Below, one piece after another: positions 16,968-24,641 of a stretch of 64,000 bases of DNA. The translations under genes and the position numbers were made by a program. Within the stretch, counting starts at the first letter, position 1. Every line of letters begins with the position of its first letter. The stretch spans positions 3,719,445-3,783,444 of the forward strand of contig NC_015731.1 of the NCBI RefSeq assembly GCF_000219585.1, read 5' to 3'. Origin of the DNA: Nitrosomonas sp. Is79A3. Lineage in GTDB: Bacteria > Pseudomonadota > Gammaproteobacteria > Burkholderiales > Nitrosomonadaceae. The notes under the pieces are model-generated. The model was not told the origin of the DNA. It worked only from the letters and a program-made list of their open reading frames with translations, and did no database searches.

Positions 16968-17570
16968 TTAAATCTTGACTGTACTCAAGTCGCTTCTGCT
17001 TCTGGCCAGCAGTATCACATAACCATCTTTGAGCGTGTCATCCTGCGCTATGCTGACGCCTGTGCTGAGGATATCCTGCACCACCAACGGCGGTGTATTG
17101 GGTGGAAAAAGAACTTGAACCATTCCATTGTTTTTTTCCGATTCTTGTTTTGCGATGGTTAATTGCTGCTTAACCATGGGGGAGAGGCGATTATTGACGA
17201 CCATTGTGTCGCTGGAGAGCGCCATTTTCTGCACGTCAATCTGCTGCTTTTGCTCGCCATTCTCGACGACCTCAGAAACTTTGACCGCTTCCGGTTGTAC
17301 GCCAGTCTGTTTTTTCCAGGTTTCAGACTGCTGATTGACGGATTGCGTGAATGGGTCGCTGGCGAATGCATAAGCTGCCGCCCCGCCGGCGAGTGCCCCC
17401 AGACCTGCGCCAATTGCCGCGCCCTGCCCGCCGCCAATTGCTGCGCCTATTCCTGCGCCTGCTAGCGCGCCTAAGCTACTGCCCATCATGGCCTGCTGTT
17501 CTTTGGTCATATTCGCGCAGCCGCTTAGCATAAATGTCATCAAGGTGATGATCGTAATGAACTTCCGCAT
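16968..17570 (-). CDS. Glycine-zipper lipoprotein
   Basis: The 200-residue product has a lipoprotein signal (MRKFITIITLMTFMLSGC, lipobox LSGC, lipid-modified Cys18). A glycine-zipper segment (about 29-68, GALAGAGIGAAIGGGQGAAI) that can insert in or span a membrane follows. The C-terminal part is soluble, with no recognised domain. A strong AGGAGA ribosome site precedes the start. It lies 29 bp downstream of the Ser/Thr kinase gene on the same strand and is probably the last gene of that signalling operon. A role in outer-membrane stress or as a kinase partner is only a guess from context. Confidence 0.82.
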   Translation of the reverse strand: MRKFITIITLMTFMLSGCANMTKEQQAMMGSSLGALAGAGIGAAIGGGQGAAIGAGLGALAGGAAAYAFASDPFTQSVNQQSETWKKQTGVQPEAVKVSEVVENGEQKQQIDVQKMALSSDTMVVNNRLSPMVKQQLTIAKQESEKNNGMVQVLFPPNTPPLVVQDILSTGVSIAQDDTLKDGYVILLARSRSDLSTVKI

Positions 17571-17599
17571 TATTCTCTCCTTATTGGTTGATTATTAAT

Positions 17600-18943
17600 T
17601 TATTTTTTGTTGAAAAAATCTATTGCCCAGTCGTCTATATCAGGATCTTCATCAGTTGCCGATGCCTTATTTTGACTGGGTTCTTTTTGACTGCCGGATG
17701 GTTTTGACGGCGCTTGTGTTGTTTTGTCGGCCGTCCGGACCGGTTCCTTATTTTTGGTTTTTGGTTTTTCTACTTGGTCAGGCACTTCCGATTCAAAAGG
17801 TCCTAGCGCAGCAGGCTTTTCTACCGGGAACTCAATCTGCGGAAGTCTGGTTTCTTGTTGGATGGGCTGTGCAGGTACCCTGACAGCAACCGGCTGGCTA
17901 CTGGCTTCCGGAAGTTGATTGGCCGGTTGCGTTTCTGCTGGTGGCAGATTAACCATTTGTGGTGCTGGAGCCGGAGCTGATGCCACAGGTGCAACTTGTG
18001 ATGGTTCTGTCATATCCATTTGCCAGAAGACATAGCCTCCTGCGGGAACCAGAAGCGCAGCAGCGATCATCACGACCGGATAATTTCTTGCAAAAAGCAT
18101 GAAAAAATTTTCTCCGGTCGGTTCCGGATCTTTTTCGGTCAGCGCCACGTTGCGCAAAGCTTGACCGAACTCCCGCGCGCTGAAGAATCGCTTTTCGGGA
18201 TCTTTTTCCAATGCCTTTAACACGATTTTTTCCAGCCTGGCCGGGATTTCCTGATTAAATTGGCGCGGAGATGTTGGTTTTTCTTTGATTTGCGCGTTCA
18301 TTAACTCGAATTCGGTATCGCCTTTGAACAGCGCGCGCCCAGTCAACATTTCATACAGGACTGCGCTCAGAGAGTAAATATCCGAGCGCGCATCGCCTTC
18401 TTTTCCCTGAATCTGTTCAGGCGGCGTGTATTCCACTGTGCCAATAAAATTCCCGGTTTTTGTCAGGCGCGCTTTTCCCAAAATTCTGGCAATGCCAAAA
18501 TCCATGATTTTAATGTTGTCCTGTTCATTGACCATAATGTTGCTGGGTTTTAAGTCACGATGGACAACTTTTAATTGATGCGCGTATTCCAGGCCTTCCA
18601 AAGCTGCAACCGCATAATTCAGGGCTTCGCGCCAAGGGAGTGCACCGCGTTTCTTTATGATGCTTTCCAGTGTTTCGCCTCTAACAAATTCCAGCGCCAT
18701 ATAATACTGATTCTGTGTCTGGCCGAAATTATAAAGGGTTGTAATATTGGAATGATTCAACCGGCCTGTGGCTACGGCTTCTGATTTGAAACGGTCTACA
18801 ATTTCCTGGCGGTTAATCAGTTCCGGGCGCATCAGTTTAATGGCGACTTCGCGCTCCAGCATGGTGTCGATGCCTTTGTAAACCTCTCCCATGCCACCTT
18901 CGCCGATTTTTTCGATGATTTTGTAATTATCAATTTGATCCAT
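17600..18943 (-). CDS. Hanks-type Ser/Thr protein kinase with TM segment
   Basis: The 447-residue product has a complete PknB-like kinase domain (about 7-265): G-loop GEGGMGEVYKG, ATP lysine K36 in VAIKL, catalytic loop HRDLKPSNIM, DFG, and PPEQIQG of the activation segment. A single membrane segment (about 290-310, YPVVMIAAALLVPAGGYVFW) is followed by a Pro/Ala/Gln-rich outer tail with no known domain. It should autophosphorylate and phosphorylate FHA-bound partners. It lies between the PP2C phosphatase gene upstream and the lipoprotein gene downstream, so kinase, phosphatase and FHA protein form one module. Confidence 0.93.
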   Translation of the reverse strand: MDQIDNYKIIEKIGEGGMGEVYKGIDTMLEREVAIKLMRPELINRQEIVDRFKSEAVATGRLNHSNITTLYNFGQTQNQYYMALEFVRGETLESIIKKRGALPWREALNYAVAALEGLEYAHQLKVVHRDLKPSNIMVNEQDNIKIMDFGIARILGKARLTKTGNFIGTVEYTPPEQIQGKEGDARSDIYSLSAVLYEMLTGRALFKGDTEFELMNAQIKEKPTSPRQFNQEIPARLEKIVLKALEKDPEKRFFSAREFGQALRNVALTEKDPEPTGENFFMLFARNYPVVMIAAALLVPAGGYVFWQMDMTEPSQVAPVASAPAPAPQMVNLPPAETQPANQLPEASSQPVAVRVPAQPIQQETRLPQIEFPVEKPAALGPFESEVPDQVEKPKTKNKEPVRTADKTTQAPSKPSGSQKEPSQNKASATDEDPDIDDWAIDFFNKK

Positions 18944-18971
18944 GGTTGTATTTTTTAATAATTAAGAATTT

Positions 18972-19811
18972 TTACACCCGGGTAATGGGCATTTTTTTAT
19001 TGTCTGCAGGCATTTTCAGGATTTTTACAATAATCACTGAAATATTGTCATGCCCCCCCCTGCCATTTGCCAACCGTACTAATTCCTGACACGCTGGTTG
19101 TGCCGCATGGGTGACTACTTGATGAATCATTTCCGTTTCATCCACCAGATCGTACAGCCCATCCGAGCAGAGCAAAAAACAATCGCCGATTTGTAGCGGT
19201 ATTGGTGAGTCAGAAGTGTCTACAAAAACTTCTTTCCGCGTGCCAACTGCGTGCGTAATAATATTTCTATCCGGGTGGTTTTTTGCTTGATTCTGATCAA
19301 TCAACCCTTGCCGCAGCATTTCCGCAACCAGGGTATGGTCCTTTGTCAGTTGCTTTATCTCATTTTCCCGCACGAGATAAATCCGGCTATCTCCCGTATA
19401 AGCAAAATAAGCCGCCGATTCATAGAGAGCCAGCGCAACCAGCGTTGTTCCCATGCCCTGATATTCGGGAGAATGCTGAGCGTGTGCATAGATGGTGGAA
19501 TTGGCGGCCTCAAAAACCCGGCGCAAAGCTCGTTCAGGAGATTGTCGCTCTATCTGGATAAAAAAGTTGTGTTGAATTTCCTCTACTGCCAGGCGGCTGG
19601 CAATATCTCCCGCCTGATGTCCACCCATGCCATCCGCCACGACAGCAATAAAGTCACGCTTGCCGGAAGAATGAAAAAGACCGATATAATCCTGGTTAAC
19701 AGGTCTGCTGCGGCCTGTGTCAGTTAATGAGCCGATTTCCAGTTGATAGGAAATCGGCTCAGGCTTGACCACACTGAATCGGGCAATTTTTCTTAAAAAA
19801 CTTTTCCACAT
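18972..19811 (-). CDS. PP2C-family Ser/Thr phosphatase
   Basis: The 279-residue product has the metal-binding motifs of PPM/PP2C enzymes in order: VNQDYIG, VADGMGGHQAG, GTTLVALAL, YTGDSRIYL, CSDGLYDLVD and GGHDNISVIIV. No membrane segment is visible, so it acts in the cytoplasm, most likely reversing the action of the kinase encoded 28 bp downstream. It lies 24 bp downstream of the FHA-protease gene. Gene order FHA-protease, phosphatase, kinase, lipoprotein on one strand points to a single transcript. Confidence 0.93.
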   Translation of the reverse strand: MWKSFLRKIARFSVVKPEPISYQLEIGSLTDTGRSRPVNQDYIGLFHSSGKRDFIAVVADGMGGHQAGDIASRLAVEEIQHNFFIQIERQSPERALRRVFEAANSTIYAHAQHSPEYQGMGTTLVALALYESAAYFAYTGDSRIYLVRENEIKQLTKDHTLVAEMLRQGLIDQNQAKNHPDRNIITHAVGTRKEVFVDTSDSPIPLQIGDCFLLCSDGLYDLVDETEMIHQVVTHAAQPACQELVRLANGRGGHDNISVIIVKILKMPADNKKMPITRV

Positions 19812-19835
19812 GATACCGGGTAAACTCGGTGCGAC

Positions 19836-21563
19836 TTATTCGATAGCCTTTTGAATTCCCATAATATCCAATCCATGTGCAATTGGTACAGCAAAAGTAA
19901 TTATAGTGCCTTGCTCTTGTTTCATTGATGTAAATATCCCGATAACACGCCCTTTGTCATTAAATACTGGACCACCGCTGTTGCCAGCGCCAGTTGCGTT
20001 AACAGTCAATTGATAAGCATCGCCCATCTCGCTTATATATACACTGATTGAGTCCGAAGTTATATTTGCCGAGCTATTTAACACCTTGCCTATATTACCA
20101 GTGGTTATTGTGGGTTCAGGTATGATACGTACTTCTCCTTTGCGGTTAAAGGGATCCTGTGAATCAACTTTGACGAACAGATTAGGTGAAATTTCTGGAT
20201 AACCCATAACTGTGATTTGTTCCCCCGCTGATACAGGGGTGGTTGCATCCATCTGTACAAAATGCAACGCTTGCGGAACATCCACTTTAATAAGAGCAAC
20301 ATCTGCAGTATCGGAGATACGCGCCAGACGCGCAGGAACCCTCAGATTTGTTCTTGGAAAAGTGATATCAAGGTAATCATTCCGTCCTTCTGCATTTTTA
20401 CCTTGTAGAAGCTTTCCACCTAACATTTTAGAATCTATCGGTACCCATTTAGATAGCGACTTTTTAACCAAAGTATGCTCCTTATCAGCAAGTTGCTTGT
20501 CATCTTTACAGCCGTTATCCGCGCATCTCCGGATTATGCCGGGCAACGGCAATTTGGTATAGCTGGTATGCCAGCCTGTAGCAACATGGCGGTTCGTCAA
20601 AATAAAACCATTCTCCTGGACGACAAAACCACTACCAATGCTACTTCCTCCAATAGGAGTATCTGATTCCAAATCCAGAAAGGGTTCGATACTGTCATTA
20701 TCAGCAATATATATATAGACAGGCAACGGCTCTTTTGGATCAGTAATACAAGCATTCTTGGAATTACGATGGCAATCTTTTTTATGACCAATCTGCTTAC
20801 CCGTTTGAACATGAATCAACTTCCAACTGGTTTCAATTAAAACGGTGGATGAACCATATAAGCGAGATATATCTGCTGCAGACATTGGTGCGCTAGCTTT
20901 CATTTCTGCAAGTTGCTTATCCTGATCAGATTTTACTGCAGTCAAGCTCGAACCGACTGTATTAAGCATTTCTTGCTTATCAACTTGGCCTTGATATACA
21001 AAATAACCTACGACAAGCGCTATGACCGTAAATATTCCTACGCTGATATTAATCATTTTGCGCCGGGTTGTTGTTTCAGTTTCATGAATCCGGCGTTCTA
21101 ATGTTTCATGACCGATGCCCTGTTTTTTAGGCTCAGCTGTTTTGGTACGCGTTTCTCCAGATTGTGCTTGGCGTTCATTTTCACGTGTTGATTTTGAATC
21201 CGAGAAACTTCCCGCTTCGCGGGTTTTCTTTGCAGCTGGAGGCGGATCTAGCTCAAAAATGAATTTAGGGCCGCCTTTACCCAATTGCACAGTATCTCCG
21301 GCATTCAAGGTTACCGGCTCGGTTACTTGCTTATCATTGACAAAGGTTCCATTGCTGCTGTTTAAATCGGTCAGTAAAAAAGTATCTTCACCCTGAGGGG
21401 TTATTTTTAAATGATTCCGGCTGACCAAATCTTCTTTTTCAGGATCATAATTCACCTGACAATTGGTGTTTCGTCCGAAAGTGATGGCATCAAACGGCAA
21501 TTCAAAACTTTCAGTCTGATTAGCTTTTGTACCCGTCAGGTGCTTTATGATTATTTTTTGCAT
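19836..21563 (-). CDS. FHA domain-TM-trypsin-like serine protease
   Basis: This 575-residue fusion has an N-terminal FHA domain (about 23-100; FGRNTNCQV, LVSRNHLKI, DLNSSNGTFVND), which binds phosphothreonine. A charged linker and a membrane segment follow (about 170-192, INISVGIFTVIALVVGYFVY). The outer part is a trypsin-like protease with the full triad: His in LTNRHVATGW, Asp in ADVALIKVD, Ser in GAGNSGGPVF, as in HtrA-type enzymes but with no visible PDZ domain. I chose the ATG at 21563 because AAGGG precedes it and family FHA domains begin there; a start at 21641 would add a non-conserved stretch. It could link kinase signalling in the cytoplasm to proteolysis in the periplasm (inference). 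Confidence 0.88.
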   Translation of the reverse strand: MQKIIIKHLTGTKANQTESFELPFDAITFGRNTNCQVNYDPEKEDLVSRNHLKITPQGEDTFLLTDLNSSNGTFVNDKQVTEPVTLNAGDTVQLGKGGPKFIFELDPPPAAKKTREAGSFSDSKSTRENERQAQSGETRTKTAEPKKQGIGHETLERRIHETETTTRRKMINISVGIFTVIALVVGYFVYQGQVDKQEMLNTVGSSLTAVKSDQDKQLAEMKASAPMSAADISRLYGSSTVLIETSWKLIHVQTGKQIGHKKDCHRNSKNACITDPKEPLPVYIYIADNDSIEPFLDLESDTPIGGSSIGSGFVVQENGFILTNRHVATGWHTSYTKLPLPGIIRRCADNGCKDDKQLADKEHTLVKKSLSKWVPIDSKMLGGKLLQGKNAEGRNDYLDITFPRTNLRVPARLARISDTADVALIKVDVPQALHFVQMDATTPVSAGEQITVMGYPEISPNLFVKVDSQDPFNRKGEVRIIPEPTITTGNIGKVLNSSANITSDSISVYISEMGDAYQLTVNATGAGNSGGPVFNDKGRVIGIFTSMKQEQGTIITFAVPIAHGLDIMGIQKAIE

Positions 21564-21993
21564 TGATTTTCCCTTGTTGACTAAGATTCGTGTCAGATTC
21601 ACAATGTGAAAGCGGCATGGCATTAAGGAGACACTGAACAAGCCGAGTACATTTATGGCGCGGCAGACTTGCCACGAAAGCCATCAACTCTTTACCGTTC
21701 ACTCTTAATTTGTCAAAGGGAGCGTGTGAACGGACTTAACCAGCATTTCCTTAATCCAATTACGGTCAATATCATAACCCATTATGTTAACAGCAGTAAA
21801 CTCAAAATAAAGCTGCTAATTTTAGAAAAGCATTTGATTTTATAATTTAAATAGAGTTTTTCACGACTTGCTGAATGCTTCTGTGTTTCGATATTTTTCT
21901 GGGATTTTTGTGTTACATACAGCAGCAGAGAATTTGCCGGTTTATGGTCAACAAAAGATACGATCGGATTCTTTTTTGCTTTTGTGTGTACTA
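21564..21993. other. Intergenic, AT-rich, with short inverted repeat
   Basis: No convincing gene is seen in this 430-bp stretch. It holds a perfect 8-bp inverted repeat, CCGTTCAC (21695-21702) and GTGAACGG (21726-21733). Directly after it comes ACTTAACCAGCATTTCCTTA (from 21734), a sequence closely resembling the one that follows the hairpin at 16926. The part nearer 21850 is AT-rich and could hold the promoter for the FHA-protease operon, but I cannot place one with confidence. Confidence 0.5.
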
Positions 21994-22611
21994 TCAATAT
22001 TCAACCGGCACAGGATCCAAACTGCGCCACAAATACCACGTAGCCACCGAGCGCCAGGGTTGCCAGGGTTTGGCGAGTTCGAGCATGGTTTTTTTGTCTA
22101 CCGGTTGCTTGTCATAATAGTGTTGACTGATCGCGCGTTGCAATCCGATATCGTCCAGCGGCAGCACATCCGGGCGCTGCAGGTGAAAAATCAAAAACAT
22201 TTCCGCAGTCCAGCGTCCTATGCCTTTCACTTCAGTAAGTTGTTGGATGATGGCTTCATCATCCATTTCTATCCAAATAGTTTCATTCAAACTTTCTTCG
22301 ATAAAGTGCCGCGACAAATCCTGCAAGTAAGTTATTTTTCTTGCGGACAATCCGCAGGCGCGCAATAAATCCTGTTCCACTGCAGCAATCGTGTGCGGCG
22401 TCATGTCCGGAATGGCGCGGATTACTTTCTGCCAGACGCTTTCGGCAGCTTTGACGGAAATCTGCTGTCCGACGATGGAGCGCGCCAGGGTGGTGAAAGC
22501 ACAGCCGCGTGAAGTGAGCGTAGCATCTTCAAATTGCCGGATTAACTGATGCATGACTTTATCGCATGCAGCCAGTTCCTGTATCGCTTGTGTCCAGTAT
22601 AACGGCGTCAT
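21994..22611 (-). CDS. DNA-3-methyladenine glycosylase II-like (HhH-GPD)
   Basis: The 205-residue product belongs to the helix-hairpin-helix GPD superfamily of base-excision enzymes. SIVGQQISVKAAESVW is the conserved first helix pair, LTEVKGIGRWTAEMFLIF is the hairpin, and LPLDDIGLQRAI carries the catalytic aspartate. There is no C-terminal Fe-S cysteine cluster, which separates it from Nth/MutY and supports an AlkA-like role in removing alkylated purines. I chose MTPLYW as the start because related proteins begin there; an upstream ATG at 22689 would add 26 non-conserved residues. It is divergent from mraZ. Confidence 0.85.
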   Translation of the reverse strand: MTPLYWTQAIQELAACDKVMHQLIRQFEDATLTSRGCAFTTLARSIVGQQISVKAAESVWQKVIRAIPDMTPHTIAAVEQDLLRACGLSARKITYLQDLSRHFIEESLNETIWIEMDDEAIIQQLTEVKGIGRWTAEMFLIFHLQRPDVLPLDDIGLQRAISQHYYDKQPVDKKTMLELAKPWQPWRSVATWYLWRSLDPVPVEY

Positions 22612-22828
22612 CTCTTTGCCGAAGTGGGATTGTTGAACGCAGAGAGTGTGCAATTTTTCCGGTGGTAAAACAAGCTTGTTTAGAGTCATTCTCAAATTGA
22701 AATTAACAATTCACATTGAGTATTTCTTCTATCTCTCTTATTTATTTGAACATTTTATTGCTTATTGGATTGCAACCGGCTTTCCCATTAAGTCTTTGTC
22801 ATATAACTATAAACTTCCCAATTCTTGC

Positions 22829-22892
22829 TTGACTATCGTCTATTTTTTGATTAAAGTGGGGTCTGGTGGGAGAATGTGGGAAAATTTGGTGG
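22829..22892 (+). promoter_or_regulatory. mraZ promoter with phased MraZ boxes
   Basis: A plausible sigma-70 promoter has TTGACT at 22829-22834 and TAAAGT at 22852-22857, 17 bp apart. Starting in the -10 region, GTGGG recurs at 22856, 22866 and 22876, exactly 10 bp apart, with a weaker match (GGTGG) at 22888. Such repeats upstream of mraZ are the known binding sites of the MraZ repressor, which binds phased TGGG/GTGGG boxes. The cluster is therefore probably autoregulated at its first promoter. Confidence 0.8.
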
Positions 22893-22928
22893 ACCTCGAT
22901 TAATTTTCCCTTTATGAAAGGAGACAGC

Positions 22929-23375
22929 ATGTTCCGTGGCATCACGCAGCTCAGTCTGGATGCAAAAGGTAGGCTTGCGATACCCGCAAGATACCGTGGC
23001 GAACTGATGTCTTCCTGCACAGGACACTTGATAGTCACTGTTGATCCTTCAAAGTGTTTGTTGATTTATCCTCAGCCAGCCTGGGAACCGATAGAACAAA
23101 AACTCAATAATCTTTCCAGTTTTGAATCCAAAACTCGCAACTTACAAAGGTTGCTGGTGGGTAATGCCTGCGATGTCGAGATGGATGCTGCCGGCCGTAT
23201 TCTGGTGTCGCCGCCACTGAGACAGTTTGCTGGTTTGTCCAAAGATGTGGTTTTGGTTGGTCAAGGCGCAAAATTTGAATTGTGGGATGAAACGCAATGG
23301 AATTTACAGATAGAAAATACATTGGCTTTCAAGGATGGCGATATGCCGCCTGAGCTGGATGGCTTTTCCCTGTGA
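22929..23375 (+). CDS. mraZ: Transcriptional regulator MraZ
   Basis: The 148-residue protein has two AbrB-like MraZ repeats. The first has MFRGITQLSLDAKGRLAIPA; the second is around CDVEMDAAGRILVSPPLRQF. It forms ring oligomers that bind GTGGG repeats upstream of its own gene and represses the division/cell-wall cluster. I chose the ATG at 22929 because AAAGGAGA precedes it by seven bases and family members start with MFRG. It is first in the dcw cluster, 20 bp before rsmH. Confidence 0.95.
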   Translation: MFRGITQLSLDAKGRLAIPARYRGELMSSCTGHLIVTVDPSKCLLIYPQPAWEPIEQKLNNLSSFESKTRNLQRLLVGNACDVEMDAAGRILVSPPLRQFAGLSKDVVLVGQGAKFELWDETQWNLQIENTLAFKDGDMPPELDGFSL

Positions 23376-23395
23376 TAAAGCGGTAAATCGCGCAG

Positions 23396-24334
23396 ATGCA
23401 CATTGCAGTGTTGTTGCAGGAAGCGGTCGATGCATTGGCGATAAAACCGGATGGTGTCTATGTGGATGCAACGTTTGGGCGTGGCGGACATAGCCGCTTG
23501 ATACTGTCGCGACTGGGTGAGCAGGGCCGGTTAATCGCCTTGGATCGAGATCCTGCTGCAGTTAAATCAGGCGAAGCGATTGCAGACAAGCGATTTTGTA
23601 TCCGGCATAGCAGTTTTTCCGGAATGCGGCAGATTTTGCAGGAAATGGGTATCACAAAGATTGATGGGGTGTTACTGGATTTGGGAGTGTCTTCACCGCA
23701 ATTGGAAGAAATTTCACGCGGATTTAGCTTTCGTTCTGCAGGACCGCTCGATATGCGCATGGATACAAGTAGCGGGCAGACTGCGGCAGAGTGGCTGGCA
23801 ACGGTTACCGAAGATCAACTGGAATGGGTGATAAAAGAATATGGCGAAGAACGGTTTGCTAGGCAGATTGCAAGAGCGATTATTATGGCAAGAACGCGGC
23901 AGCCTATTGTTACCACATTGCAACTTGCCGAGATTATCGCCGCGGTCATTCGTCCGCGCCAGCGGGAAAATATGCGGCATCCGGCGACGCGCGCTTTTCA
24001 GGCGATACGGATTTATCTCAATCAGGAGCTTGAGGAGCTGTCGCTAGTTTTGCCGCAGTGCGTTGAATTATTAAATCCGGGAGGAAGGTTGGTGGTCATC
24101 AGTTTTCATTCTTTGGAAGATCGCATGGTCAAACAGTTTATGCGAGCAGGAGCCAGTACGGACGAACTTCCGCGTGGCGTACCGCTGCGGGAGAAGGAGC
24201 TGCAACGGTTCAGTAAACAGACATTGCGCGTGATTGGCAAAGCAGTTCGTCCGGGCAAGCTGGAAGTGGCAGAGAATGTACGGTCAAGGAGTGCGGTAAT
24301 GCGGGTGGCCGAAAGAATGACATTAAACGGGTAA
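23396..24334 (+). CDS. rsmH: 16S rRNA (cytosine1402-N4)-methyltransferase RsmH
   Basis: The 312-residue SAM-dependent methyltransferase shows HIAVLLQEAVDAL at the start, the SAM motif VDATFGRGGHSRLIL, LLDLGVSSPQLE, and the C-terminal VVISFHSLEDRMVKQFM and SRSAVMRVAER. It methylates N4 of C1402 in 16S rRNA at the decoding centre. It is also called MraW. Full length for the family, and in its usual place between mraZ and ftsL, 4 bp before ftsL. Confidence 0.96.
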   Translation: MHIAVLLQEAVDALAIKPDGVYVDATFGRGGHSRLILSRLGEQGRLIALDRDPAAVKSGEAIADKRFCIRHSSFSGMRQILQEMGITKIDGVLLDLGVSSPQLEEISRGFSFRSAGPLDMRMDTSSGQTAAEWLATVTEDQLEWVIKEYGEERFARQIARAIIMARTRQPIVTTLQLAEIIAAVIRPRQRENMRHPATRAFQAIRIYLNQELEELSLVLPQCVELLNPGGRLVVISFHSLEDRMVKQFMRAGASTDELPRGVPLREKELQRFSKQTLRVIGKAVRPGKLEVAENVRSRSAVMRVAERMTLNG

Positions 24335-24338
24335 TCGA

Positions 24339-24641
24339 ATGTTCAAACTGAACATTTTCTTTATTTTTGTGTTGATTGCTTGCGCATTGGGCGTGGTGAC
24401 CTCGCAGCATACAGCCCGCAAGCTTTTTATGGCACTGGAGAACGAAAAAGGAATAGAGCGGAAACTGGAAGTGGAATGGGGAAGATTGCAACTGGAGCAA
24501 AGCACACTGATTATGCACGGACGCATCGAACAGATTGCGAAAGAAAATTTGAATATGACTGTGCCAGTGGCCTCCAGTATACAAATTGTTTCGATCAGCA
24601 ATGCCGAGGATCGGTTAAGTCCGAAAAGCCTTGAACCATGA
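24339..24641 (+). CDS. ftsL: Cell division protein FtsL
   Basis: The small 100-residue bitopic protein has one N-terminal membrane segment (about 3-20, LNIFFIFVLIACALGVVTS) followed by a periplasmic coiled coil (ARKLFMALENEKGIERKLE through LIMHGRIEQIAKENLNM). It forms the FtsQLB complex of the divisome and helps to activate FtsW/FtsI. The sequence is poorly conserved as usual for FtsL, so the call rests mainly on size, topology and position between rsmH and ftsI. Its stop overlaps the ftsI start by four bases. Confidence 0.9.
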   Translation: MFKLNIFFIFVLIACALGVVTSQHTARKLFMALENEKGIERKLEVEWGRLQLEQSTLIMHGRIEQIAKENLNMTVPVASSIQIVSISNAEDRLSPKSLEP

